Below are positions 6,355 through 13,524 of a stretch of DNA of 30,565 nt, one piece after another. This DNA is from a virus. The notes below the pieces were generated by a model, which did no database searches, was not told the origin of the DNA, and saw nothing but the letters and a program-made list of their open reading frames with translations. Numbering within the stretch: the stretch's first letter is position 1; each line of letters begins with the position of its first letter. Location of the stretch: the IMG/VR virus record IMGVR_UViG_3300046690_000107, positions 1 through 30,565 of that record. One strand, given 5' to 3'. The position numbers and the translations under genes are program-made.

Positions 6355-6504
6355 CTAAAGACTTTAAGATATATAGAATCTATATAGTGCCGCACCCCAG
6401 CGGCGTATTCGCCTCGATAAGCCGCACCCCAGCGGCGTATTGAAAAACGATAGGCCGCACGCCAGCGGCTAATGGAATGTTGTCCACAGCCAGTTATCCA
6501 CAGA
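6355..6504. other. Candidate replication origin (AT-rich region, iterons, DnaA boxes)
   Basis: Directly after the rep-like gene comes an AT-rich stretch (6355-6388) with a perfect inverted repeat TATATAG/CTATATA at 6370-6376 and 6380-6386. Then come three 20-bp repeats, then two sites, TTGTCCACA at 6480-6488 and TTATCCACA at 6496-6504. The second is a perfect DnaA-box consensus, the first differs by one base. AT-rich unwinding element, evenly spaced repeats and DnaA boxes next to a rep gene form the standard kit of an iteron origin. Function is inferred from this arrangement only. The rest of the 206-bp gap (6345-6550) shows nothing else. Confidence 0.78.
6389..6474 (+). repeat. Three iteron-like repeats with internal dyad
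   Basis: GCCGCACCCCAGCGGCGTAT begins at 6389 and 6421, and a variant GCCGCACGCCAGCGGCTAAT begins at 6454. Spacings of 32 and 33 bp are close to three helical turns, placing all copies on one face of the DNA. Each copy contains a dyad, GCCGC...GCGGC. Copies 2 and 3 share an upstream CGATA(A/G). This suits cooperative binding by a Rep or RHH protein. Confidence 0.85.
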
Positions 6505-6550
6505 AACGGTGCGTAACCCTGTGTGCAATTTCCGAGTGATAAACTCTATT

Positions 6551-7702
6551 ATGTCAAGTCATAAAAACAAGGTCGAAAGCCTTTTGCCGCTGACGAGTCT
6601 GCGTTTCGCCGCGGCGATGATGATCGTGCTGTTGCATGCGAAGTCATACTTTTCTTGGCCCTGGCTGGCGCACGTTCCCGCCGCCATGCTGCACGGAGTG
6701 AGTTTTTTCTTCGTGCTCAGTGGATTCATCCTGACCCATGTGTACACGTCCAAACCATTTCCGGGATACGGCCAGTTCATAAGGGCGAGACTGGCGCGGC
6801 TTTGGCCGGTGCATATTCTGGCGTTGCTCATGCTCGTGATATTCGTTCGAGCAGATTCGATCACCTTCGATGGACACGGAATATTCAGCAAATGGTTTGA
6901 GCTCGCGCTGAACCTCACGCTCACGCAATCCCTCAGCCCTTACATTTCCAACTTCTTCGCGTGGAACACAGTGTCGTGGAGCATATCGACGGAGGTCGGG
7001 TTTTACCTAGTATTTCCCCTCCTGCTTCCGCACATTGAGCGCCGCTGGCCGCGCATCCTGTTGTTCTCTGCCATAGCGACCATTGCCGCCTATGCGGGGT
7101 TGCACCTGATTGGACTGCCCGCAGGCGGAGATATTCAGGTTCTCAGCGTGGGGTCCGCCACCTACGCAAACCCGCTTGTTCGCGGGTTCGAGTTCTGTCT
7201 TGGGATGGCGACGTGGGTAATCTGGAGCAGATACCTCAAGCACGCCCGATTTTCATACGCCGTATGGACGGCGATCGAAGCGGCTCTTGTGCTTGCCATT
7301 GCGGCGTGGCTGTTCCGCGTGCTCCCGATGGCGCGTGAGAACATTCATCCGTACTGGCTCGGCATCCTGATAGACAGGTCGGGCTCTTGCTGGCTGTTTG
7401 CGATCCTGATCGGCGTGCTTGCATCGGGGCGCGGGGCGATCAGCAGAATGCTTTCCTGGCGGCCGTTTGTGTTTCTTGGCGAGATTAGCTTCTCGATGTA
7501 CATGTTGCACATGATCCTGATGAAGATGTTCTTCACCTGGAACCAGACAGCCACCCTGTCGCCGGAAGCATTCATGGGTGCGCTGGTTTTCGTATCGGCG
7601 GCAAGTTTCGTTCTGGTCGAGAAGCCGGCGCAGCGCTTTCTCATGCGAAAGCGCGCGCCGGCTGCCTCATCCGCCGAACGCGTCGCGCGCATAGGGGCCT
7701 AG
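6551..7702 (+). CDS. OafA/YrhL-type membrane acyltransferase (acyltransferase family 3)
   Basis: A 383-residue polytopic membrane protein from ATG 6551; a GTG at 6509 would add 14 residues. It opens with the family hallmark LTSLRFAAAMMIVLLHAK, with the catalytic-type His in the first membrane helix. It continues with VSFFFVLSGFILTHVY, an arginine-rich loop (RARLARLWPVH), NTVSWSISTEVGFYLVFPLLL, and GEISFSMYMLHMIL near the C-terminus, with about ten hydrophobic spans. Such enzymes move acetyl or other acyl groups onto O-antigen or other surface glycans. In a temperate phage this suggests serotype conversion and superinfection exclusion. Its 3' end overlaps the convergent holin-like gene by 4 bases. 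The substrate is unknown. Confidence 0.93.
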   Translation: MSSHKNKVESLLPLTSLRFAAAMMIVLLHAKSYFSWPWLAHVPAAMLHGVSFFFVLSGFILTHVYTSKPFPGYGQFIRARLARLWPVHILALLMLVIFVRADSITFDGHGIFSKWFELALNLTLTQSLSPYISNFFAWNTVSWSISTEVGFYLVFPLLLPHIERRWPRILLFSAIATIAAYAGLHLIGLPAGGDIQVLSVGSATYANPLVRGFEFCLGMATWVIWSRYLKHARFSYAVWTAIEAALVLAIAAWLFRVLPMARENIHPYWLGILIDRSGSCWLFAILIGVLASGRGAISRMLSWRPFVFLGEISFSMYMLHMILMKMFFTWNQTATLSPEAFMGALVFVSAASFVLVEKPAQRFLMRKRAPAASSAERVARIGA

Positions 7703-8241
7703 CCCCTGCTGTCTGCCTGCACGCGCGGATCGGCCTGCATCTTCCCGCGGAAGAACGAAGCCACGCCGAGCACTGCACCGATCGTCAGCGTCAGGTCCGT
7801 TGACAGAGAAACCGGCTGAACGTGGAACAGCGGCAGGACGAACAGCGAAATGATGTAGAGGCCGAACGTGAAACCGATAAACGGGCGCCAGGTATATGAC
7901 GGCCAGTGATCGGACTTCGCCTCACTCTGCATCGTGTCGTTGACGTCGCCGATCGCATCAGAACCGGCTTTAATCGACGCCTGTTCGGTTGCCGCGCTGA
8001 TCTGCGCCATCTGAACCTTGAAGTCGTTGTCGGCCTTCTGAAGCGCTGCAATCGCGTCCGGCGACAGCCCGGCTTGAATCGCCTGCGTCACCTGATCCGT
8101 CGTGCCGTCTTGATGGCCTAGCACGGCGCTGCTTACCGCGCGCAGCGCAGCGCCCGCGACCATGCCGGCCGGGCCGCCCACGACAGACAGAGCGGTCGCA
8201 AGTGTCGGCGCGACGCCGCCTAGAATCGATTTCCAATCCAT
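7699..8241 (-). CDS. 3-TM holin-like protein
   Basis: A 180-residue protein, last gene of the late transcription unit. An N-terminal hydrophobic, glycine-rich stretch (LGGVAPTLATALSVVGGPAGMVAGAALRAV) is followed by a helical polar middle (residues about 55-110) and two closely spaced membrane helices (RPFIGFTFGLYIISLFVLPLF, then LTLTIGAVLGVASFFRG). The WPSYTWRPF motif before the second span is typical of the 3-TM holin family first described in gene transfer agents. It would permeabilise the inner membrane to release lysozyme. It starts one base after the lysozyme stop. Confidence 0.8.
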   Translation of the reverse strand: MDWKSILGGVAPTLATALSVVGGPAGMVAGAALRAVSSAVLGHQDGTTDQVTQAIQAGLSPDAIAALQKADNDFKVQMAQISAATEQASIKAGSDAIGDVNDTMQSEAKSDHWPSYTWRPFIGFTFGLYIISLFVLPLFHVQPVSLSTDLTLTIGAVLGVASFFRGKMQADPRVQADSRG

Positions 8242-8242
8242 G

Positions 8243-8689
8243 TCATGCCCCTTTGCGCATCATGTCGGCGAGGCGGACCGCTCTGCCCTTTACTTGTCCG
8301 GCCCACGTCGAGTTAAGCAGTTCGTCTGCCGAGGCGCCGTACTTGCCTTGGCGAGCCGCAGTGAGCGCCCTTACGAACCCGAGCAGGCGCGTTATCCCCA
8401 TGTTGAAACATAGGTTTGCCATGACGCGCTGACGCACGTCGTTGAGGTCGCGCCACCAAGGAAGGAATCGGTCGAGATCGTGAAATACGTCCTCAAGGTC
8501 GTCGTCGAGCAGCGCATTGACTTGGACGTCATTGAGGGGATACTTCCACCCGGCCGGCAACGGCTTCGCTTGCAGGTTGTGCCCGACGCCAGTTGTATCG
8601 ATGCCTTTCGTGTCCTTGTAGACGACATATCGAACACCTTCGTCGCGGCGCAGCTCGGCGATAAGCGTCTGCAGATTCTGGTTATTCAT
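8243..8689 (-). CDS. T4-type lysozyme endolysin (GH24)
   Basis: A 148-residue muramidase. The catalytic triad of T4 lysozyme is preserved with exact spacing: Glu17 in RRDEGVR, Asp26 in VYKDTKG and Thr32 in DTTGVGHN. Family segments LPWWRDLNDVRQRVMANLCFNMG and later RAVRLADMMRKG agree with GH24. No signal peptide or signal-anchor is present at the N-terminus, so export must depend on a holin. It overlaps the preceding membrane gene by 8 bases. It cleaves the glycan strand between N-acetylmuramic acid and N-acetylglucosamine. Confidence 0.95.
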   Translation of the reverse strand: MNNQNLQTLIAELRRDEGVRYVVYKDTKGIDTTGVGHNLQAKPLPAGWKYPLNDVQVNALLDDDLEDVFHDLDRFLPWWRDLNDVRQRVMANLCFNMGITRLLGFVRALTAARQGKYGASADELLNSTWAGQVKGRAVRLADMMRKGA

Positions 8690-8870
8690 GAACTGGCTTT
8701 CCCTTCTTCAGCCGCTTTATGGCCGAATACAGTTGAACTGCGGTGTAAGCGATCGACAGCATGAGCAGCATTCGCGGGAAATTGACGTCGCCCCATGCAA
8801 GGGCTGTGACGATCCATGAGGGCGTTGTTTTTACTACTGAGCCGATGACGGCCGATGCTTCATTCGGCAT
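8682..8870 (-). CDS. Small holin-like membrane protein
   Basis: A 62-residue protein with two candidate hydrophobic stretches (AVIGSVVKTTPSWIVTALAWG and FPRMLLMLSIAYTAVQLYSAI) and a basic C-terminal tail (KRLKKGKPVHE). This is the usual shape of small class II phage holins. GGGGAAATAG precedes the ATG. It lies first in the lysis cassette and overlaps the lysozyme start. With the 3-TM protein after the lysozyme, the cassette has two holin-like genes, so one may be an antiholin or a pinholin. No Rz-type spanin pair is visible nearby. Confidence 0.7.
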   Translation of the reverse strand: MPNEASAVIGSVVKTTPSWIVTALAWGDVNFPRMLLMLSIAYTAVQLYSAIKRLKKGKPVHE

Positions 8871-8887
8871 CTATTTCCCCGAAATGG

Positions 8888-8908
8888 AAAAAGCCGCCCG
8901 AAGGCGGC
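8888..8908 (-). terminator. Intrinsic terminator before the lysis genes
   Basis: On the minus strand GCCGCC-TTCG-GGCGGC is followed by TTTTT. It lies between the fibre-like gene (stop at 8933) and the ribosome binding site of the small holin-like gene, so it acts within the late unit rather than at its end. Confidence 0.85.
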
Positions 8909-8932
8909 TGTTAAATTAGACCGGCGGTTGCG

Positions 8933-9793
8933 TCACCGAACCCGGCGCGCCCGAATCAGGCCGTCGACCGTCACCGTTCCACCCGAGAAAACCGCGATTC
9001 CGGTTGCGTAGATGGTCGTAGTGGCCGATAGGCTGAAGCGCGCGACAGGCGACGTCACGTATACAACGCCGATCGCATTCGTCGCCGAAATGCCAGAGTT
9101 GAAGGTCGTCTGACCAAGCGTAGCGCCGCCTGCGGTCGTAGTCGTAACCGTCGTTCCGGCAGAAGTCAGCGTCGCGCCCGCAGCGATGTTGAACTTGTTG
9201 TTGACCTGAATATCCCAGTCGCCCGCGCCGAGTGTCAGGCTGGTTGTATTCGTGTTCGTCGACGTGGTAAGCGCTGTACCAGTCGCAGAGGCGACTTGAT
9301 ATTCCCCCCATGCGCCGGCGTTCGCGTTGTTGTTGGTCGTGGTGCCAACGATGCCGGCCGTTTGGCTGGGTGTAATCGTGCTGCTTGTCGAGATCGTCGT
9401 GAATGCCCCACTGTTCGGCGTCGTCGTGCCAAGCGCGGCAGGGATGGCCCAATTGAAGCTTTGCAAGGAGGCGGCGTTTACCGTCCCCATGCAGGTAAAG
9501 CCTGTGCTCGTCGTCCACTGGAGAGCGTTCGAGGTTCCGGAGCACGATGGCATTGCGAACGCTGCAGGGGCCGCGGTAGAAGCAGTGGCGTTCGCCACCA
9601 CCGTATTAGCGGCAATCGATGACAGCCCCGCAAGCGGGACCGTAGCCCACCCTGGCGCCGTCGATGCGCCTGTTGAGACGATAGTCTGACCTGCCGACGA
9701 GCCAACCGGACTCAGAAGTTGAATCGGATTGAGCGTAGCCGCGAACGTCGAGGCAGACGCCAACAGAGCGATAAGAGATGCGATTTTTTTCAT
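8933..9793 (-). CDS. Signal-peptide-bearing fibre-like protein
   Basis: A 286-residue Ala/Thr/Ser-rich protein. The first 19 residues form a clear Sec signal peptide: MKK, hydrophobic IASLIALLASAS, then TFAA with an AxA-like cleavage site. The mature part has phage-fibre-like segments (GWATVPLAGLSSIAANTVVANATAS; ALQWTTSTGFTCMGT) with three cysteines, then low-complexity Thr/Asn-rich beta-type sequence and a GLIRARRVR end. Its ATG overlaps the tailspike stop. Fibre proteins usually fold in the cytoplasm, so an export signal is odd. It could act in the periplasm or at the cell surface during lysogeny or lysis, or be a fibre whose signal is not used. Confidence 0.8.
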   Translation of the reverse strand: MKKIASLIALLASASTFAATLNPIQLLSPVGSSAGQTIVSTGASTAPGWATVPLAGLSSIAANTVVANATASTAAPAAFAMPSCSGTSNALQWTTSTGFTCMGTVNAASLQSFNWAIPAALGTTTPNSGAFTTISTSSTITPSQTAGIVGTTTNNNANAGAWGEYQVASATGTALTTSTNTNTTSLTLGAGDWDIQVNNKFNIAAGATLTSAGTTVTTTTAGGATLGQTTFNSGISATNAIGVVYVTSPVARFSLSATTTIYATGIAVFSGGTVTVDGLIRARRVR

Positions 9794-11637
9794 TATGCGG
9801 TGCCTTGTCGGTTGCCGTTCACGTTGATTCGGTAGTTACTCGTTGCAGCCGGAGAGCTGTTGTACTGGAGCGTCATAGGCGCGGTCCCTACGGCGAAATC
9901 TTGGTTGCCGGTGAAGTTGCAATTGAAGTACGGCACGGGATTTGCATTCGTCGAATTGAAGAAAACCATGTTCGGCGTCTGAACGTTATCGAGCCAGAAA
10001 TCGCAATTCGCCATCGTGTTCAGCGTCGCAACCCCTGCTGTCGCGTAGAGGTAGTTGTTGTTTGGACGGCTATCGAACTGGATGACCTTGAACTTGGAAT
10101 TCTTGATCGAGGTTGCATTGATGAACCCGATTGCCGGGTTTCCAACGGGCGTCGCCGTGCTGCCCTGGGAGATCAACCCTTCCATATCGACGTGGTTGAT
10201 CGATCCGTCCATCCTGAACATGAACGGGAAACTGTCGACGCCGATCTTGAACTTGCTGTTCGAGCAATTGTTGATGTAGGTCGAGTACCCAACCCCGCTA
10301 TAAACGCCTCCAGCCAAGCCCGCGCCGAACGTGTGATAGGTCTCCAAAACCTGAAGGTCGTTGCAGCGCTCGAAGTACATCATCGCTTGAGCGCCGTAAC
10401 CCGCATTGAATGCGCCCGAAATGATGTTTGTATCGCTCTCGGTGATCGGGCCGAAGGTCGCATAGGGAGGCGTAACAGACAGCGGATTGCTTGCCGTAAG
10501 ACAGATTCCGTACTGCCCAAGGGTGGCGACGTTCGTATATCGGCCGATGTTCCCGTTGTTGACGTAGATCGGGATGCTGGCGCCGCTCTTGCCGAGCCAT
10601 ACCGAGATGTTCTCGAAGATGTAGCCGGCGCCACCGGAATAATTCAGCCCGGCCGGGTCGTGATCGCTGGTCCCGCCGACGATGCCGCCGATTGAAGGGG
10701 TAGCAAGATTAGGCAGCGCGGCGTTCAAAAACTGCGGCAAGCAGCAGATCGAGAAGTTGCGCAGCAGAACATTGTTCGAGCCGGTGATGTCAAGAACCCA
10801 GCTGTTCGTATTCCCGTAGATGATGCTGCCGCCCATCGGGTTCACGTAACCCATGCTCCACTGCGGCTGAACGGGGACGTCGCCCTCGATCGTCAGGCTC
10901 TGCATGTTCGTCGCGTTCAGCGGCGTCTTTACCATGTAGCCCTTGGCGCTGTACGGGATGCGACACACGCCGCTATTGATCGCCGATTGGAACGCCGCGC
11001 TGTCGTCGGTGATGCCGTCGCCCTTTGCGCCGTAGTCGCGAACCGTCTTTTGTCGATAGATGCGGTCGTAGAGCATGGAGCCGGACGCGATCTTCGCATC
11101 TGTCACAGTGCCATCGGCAGGTGTACCAATGGCGACCGTCGCCCCAATCTTCGCGTTGACTTCTTGCACGCCAACCGGGATCGGCGAATTGAATGTGAGC
11201 GTTGTTCCGTTGACGGAATACTGATCGTCGGCCTGATATGCCGCGTCGAAGAAAACCCACACGTTAGACGACGCGCCAGGCAATACAGGAAGCGTCAGAG
11301 TCGTCGTCGTGCCGGGCGTGAAATCAGCCCCCGCGGAGAATTTTGCGTCAGTAATATTCCCCGACAGCCCTGAATTTGAATCTTCGGTGATCTGATCCCA
11401 GAGCGTGACGCCCAAAGCATCCTTGACGATCTGACGATATACGCCCGATCCCCAAATCAAAGCCTGGCCGCGGCTGTCGAGCTGTACAGGATTTGTGTTG
11501 GCAATGGTGCCGGCCGCATCCTGATATGTTGTCTTTGGATTTAGCGTGCCGGGGGCGTAGAATCCGACCGTACCATTTGCAAGCGGCGCTCCGTTTTGGT
11601 CGATAAACTGCTGCTTTGCATTGGGTATAAGCTGCAT
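9793..11637 (-). CDS. Tailspike with parallel beta-helix (pectate-lyase-like)
   Basis: A 614-residue protein counted from ATG 11637; GAGGC precedes it, and an in-frame extension upstream would run through the terminator. Residues 1-80 form a head-binding-type region (KQQFIDQNGAPLANGTVGFY, GVYRQIVKDALG) like the P22/tailspike N-terminal domain. Residues about 95-165 carry a beta module also found in the needle-like protein. From residue 198, TVRDYGAKGDGITDDSAAF is the standard opening of a pectate-lyase-type beta-helix. It is followed by a long beta-helix rich in Asn, Gly and aromatic residues. It probably binds and cleaves or deacetylates surface polysaccharide. It occupies the position of P22 gene 9. 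The catalytic residues cannot be named. Confidence 0.9.
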   Translation of the reverse strand: MQLIPNAKQQFIDQNGAPLANGTVGFYAPGTLNPKTTYQDAAGTIANTNPVQLDSRGQALIWGSGVYRQIVKDALGVTLWDQITEDSNSGLSGNITDAKFSAGADFTPGTTTTLTLPVLPGASSNVWVFFDAAYQADDQYSVNGTTLTFNSPIPVGVQEVNAKIGATVAIGTPADGTVTDAKIASGSMLYDRIYRQKTVRDYGAKGDGITDDSAAFQSAINSGVCRIPYSAKGYMVKTPLNATNMQSLTIEGDVPVQPQWSMGYVNPMGGSIIYGNTNSWVLDITGSNNVLLRNFSICCLPQFLNAALPNLATPSIGGIVGGTSDHDPAGLNYSGGAGYIFENISVWLGKSGASIPIYVNNGNIGRYTNVATLGQYGICLTASNPLSVTPPYATFGPITESDTNIISGAFNAGYGAQAMMYFERCNDLQVLETYHTFGAGLAGGVYSGVGYSTYINNCSNSKFKIGVDSFPFMFRMDGSINHVDMEGLISQGSTATPVGNPAIGFINATSIKNSKFKVIQFDSRPNNNYLYATAGVATLNTMANCDFWLDNVQTPNMVFFNSTNANPVPYFNCNFTGNQDFAVGTAPMTLQYNSSPAATSNYRINVNGNRQGTA

Positions 11638-11650
11638 GCGTGCCTCAAAT

Positions 11651-11673
11651 AAAAAACCCCGCACTAGGCGGGG
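11651..11673 (-). terminator. Intrinsic terminator directly before the tailspike
   Basis: Minus strand: CCCCGC-CTAGT-GCGGGG followed by TTTTTT, ending about 14 bases before the tailspike ATG. The T run merges into the spike's ribosome binding region. Loop and stem are the same as in the portal terminator (22762-22781). Confidence 0.88.
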
Positions 11674-11685
11674 TCGAGGGAAAAA

Positions 11686-11892
11686 ATGAATAGCGATCAG
11701 TTTTGGCGGATGGTTTTTACGACTGCATGCATCACTGCGCTTTCGGTCGCCTATCCGAGAATCAAGGCCATGTTTCTACTGGCCTGTGAGCGCTCGGAGG
11801 AGCGCATTGGACGCCGGCGCGGCGATTGGGACCCCGTAGCGCGTAAGCGCATTCCCTACTGGTGCCGCGAGCGCGGGACGCGAAGTAAGTAA
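11686..11892 (+). CDS. Doubtful antisense membrane ORF
   Basis: A 68-codon frame on the opposite strand to all neighbours. It has a good GAGGG ribosome binding site and a hydrophobic start (FWRMVFTTACITALSVAY), then a basic tail rich in Arg. Its last 117 bases run antisense to the end of the gene at 11776-13524. The non-overlapping part fills the 102-bp gap between that gene and the terminator. In P22 the immI region with sieA lies in the same place, so a small moron here is conceivable, but chance is just as likely. Confidence 0.3.
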   Translation: MNSDQFWRMVFTTACITALSVAYPRIKAMFLLACERSEERIGRRRGDWDPVARKRIPYWCRERGTRSK

Positions 11893-13524
11893 CGCTTGCG
11901 CGGCCTTTTGCCCCGCTGCGGTGTATGGCAACGCGCCAGCACCTATCGCGGCAGCGAGCGGAACAGTGTAGGAAGGGGCGAACGCATGACCAAGCGCAGC
12001 CGGGCCCATGAGAGCCAGCAGCGATCGGCCGGGCGTTCCCGAATCCGGATACTTTGAGCCAAGCACCGACTGCCCGGCGCTCGAAAAGTCCTGCATCAGC
12101 GCGTTTCCTGTTGCCGATGCGCCTTTCCCTGCTGACTTGTCAGCCGCCCGCACAGCGCCATTCAACTGCGCCGCGGTGAACACGCCTTCATTGTTCATCG
12201 CCCCTTGAGAGCCCGCCGCGCCACGCAGGCGGACGAAGTTCGCATATGCGGCGTTTGCTTTCGACAAGTCCTGAACGGCGTCGGCGGCGTTATTGCGCGG
12301 CAACGAGGATTCGACCAAGTTCTTGATCTCGCCGATTGCCTGTCCGAGCTGCTGATTATCGAATGACGGGTCGCCAGTCAGGCCGCGCGAGATACGGCCG
12401 AGCTCACTTTGAACGCCTTTGAGCGTGGCGCCGTCCATCGTGCCTTGCGGCGACAACTTGCCGGCAACCTGCGTTTTCAGCACGTTCATGAACTGCTGCT
12501 GCTGTGCGGCCGGAAGCGACTGCGCCATCTGCGTGAGGTTGCCGAGATCGGACTGGAACTGAGCGTCAGGCTTGAACGTCAGCTTGGACAGCGCGCCGTC
12601 GTAGGCGTCACTGATGGTCTTTTGAACCGCCGCAACACCTTCGTTCCCGACCGGCCCGGAATACTTCTGCCCGAGCGGCGCGAGAACTTGATCGTATGTT
12701 GCTTTGTTGAAGCCCTGCAATGCGCGCTGCTGACCGTTCTTAATCATGTCGCCGAGAAACGGTACGCTTGTCAGCTTCGCCTCAGTGCGCGCTGCTGCGC
12801 CCCCGAGAATCTGGCCCGGAGTCAGCGGAACGCCTGCGTCGAGCAGTTTGCGTTGCGCCGCGCCAATCGTCGGCGATACTGCGCTCCCAATAGCGCTGAC
12901 GAGCGGGTTGGCAACGGCGCCGACCGCTGCGCTAGTGCCAAGCTGCGACGCCTTCTGCTGCGCATACGTGCTGCCGGCATCGGTCACAGGCGTGACAAGC
13001 CCGCTCGCCAATCCGGAGACGGCGCCAGCGCCGGCCTTTGCGAGCAAACCGCCACCAGCGCCGGCAGGAAGCGCCATCAGCGGAGCGCTGCCGATCACGT
13101 TTCCGGCCGCACGGCCAAGGTCGATTCCTGAGCCGCCCTGCGCCGCACGCTGCTGCGCGTACTGCGCATCTTGCGATTGGATCGTCTGATCGACTTGCGG
13201 AACCGCGGCGTTAATGTCCTTTGCGAACTGTGAATCAGGCGCGATCTTGTCTGCGAGCCATGCGCCGCCGTGAACCATCGATTGAACGCCGCCCTTGATG
13301 ACGTCGCCAATACCCATCGTCACGGAACCCGGCGTTTTCCATTGAGCGTCTTGTTGCGGTGCGGCTGGCGCAGGTGTTGCCGCCGGCGCATCCTTCGCCG
13401 ACATGACGCTACTCGCCATATCGAGCAAAGGGTCGCCGGTAGACTTCGCAGCGCCTGGCGCCGCCGTCGAAACGGCTTTGCCAGATTGCACCGCGTTCGC
13501 CATATCGAGCAGCGGATCTGCCAT
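11776..13524 (-). CDS. DNA ejection/internal virion protein (P22 gp16 position)
   Basis: A 582-residue Ala/Gly/Gln-rich protein. The N-terminus has a repeated DPLLDMA motif (residues about 3-9 and 31-37) separated by Ala/Pro linkers. Residues about 145-215 are a hydrophobic glycine-rich stretch (GSAPLMALPAGAGGGLLAKAGAGAVSGLASG) that could insert in membranes. The C-terminal third is helical. These features, and the place after two similar proteins and before the tailspike, fit the third ejection protein of P22-like phages (gp16). It would enter the cell envelope with the genome. No lytic transglycosylase motif was found. Confidence 0.72.
   Translation of the reverse strand: MADPLLDMANAVQSGKAVSTAAPGAAKSTGDPLLDMASSVMSAKDAPAATPAPAAPQQDAQWKTPGSVTMGIGDVIKGGVQSMVHGGAWLADKIAPDSQFAKDINAAVPQVDQTIQSQDAQYAQQRAAQGGSGIDLGRAAGNVIGSAPLMALPAGAGGGLLAKAGAGAVSGLASGLVTPVTDAGSTYAQQKASQLGTSAAVGAVANPLVSAIGSAVSPTIGAAQRKLLDAGVPLTPGQILGGAAARTEAKLTSVPFLGDMIKNGQQRALQGFNKATYDQVLAPLGQKYSGPVGNEGVAAVQKTISDAYDGALSKLTFKPDAQFQSDLGNLTQMAQSLPAAQQQQFMNVLKTQVAGKLSPQGTMDGATLKGVQSELGRISRGLTGDPSFDNQQLGQAIGEIKNLVESSLPRNNAADAVQDLSKANAAYANFVRLRGAAGSQGAMNNEGVFTAAQLNGAVRAADKSAGKGASATGNALMQDFSSAGQSVLGSKYPDSGTPGRSLLALMGPAALGHAFAPSYTVPLAAAIGAGALPYTAAGQKAAQALLTSRPALAAPVGNALTRYGVPIAAPASNALLRALTGQ

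Noticed and set aside
6389-6409. GCCGC-ACCCCA-GCGGC hairpins considered as terminators after the rep-like gene
   Set aside because: No T tract follows, and the same dyad is repeated with helical phasing, which suits protein binding better.
6389-6474. Repeats near the origin considered as a CRISPR array
   Set aside because: Only three copies, gaps of 12-13 bp are too short for spacers, and no cas gene is present. The rep gene and DnaA boxes point to iterons.
9778-10695. Long plus-strand frame opposite the tailspike (305 codons)
   Set aside because: It is antisense to a clear tailspike, has Arg/His/Asp-rich composition typical of the complement of high-GC codons, and lacks a ribosome binding site.
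9793-11637. Search for a diversity-generating retroelement linked to the tail genes, as in Bordetella phage BPP-1
   Set aside because: No reverse transcriptase frame and no template repeat matching a tail gene 3' end was seen in the window.
11776-13524. Lytic transglycosylase activity in the gp16-position protein
   Set aside because: No SLT-type catalytic Glu context or GLMQ/AYNxG motifs could be found; it looks like an ejection protein without that domain.
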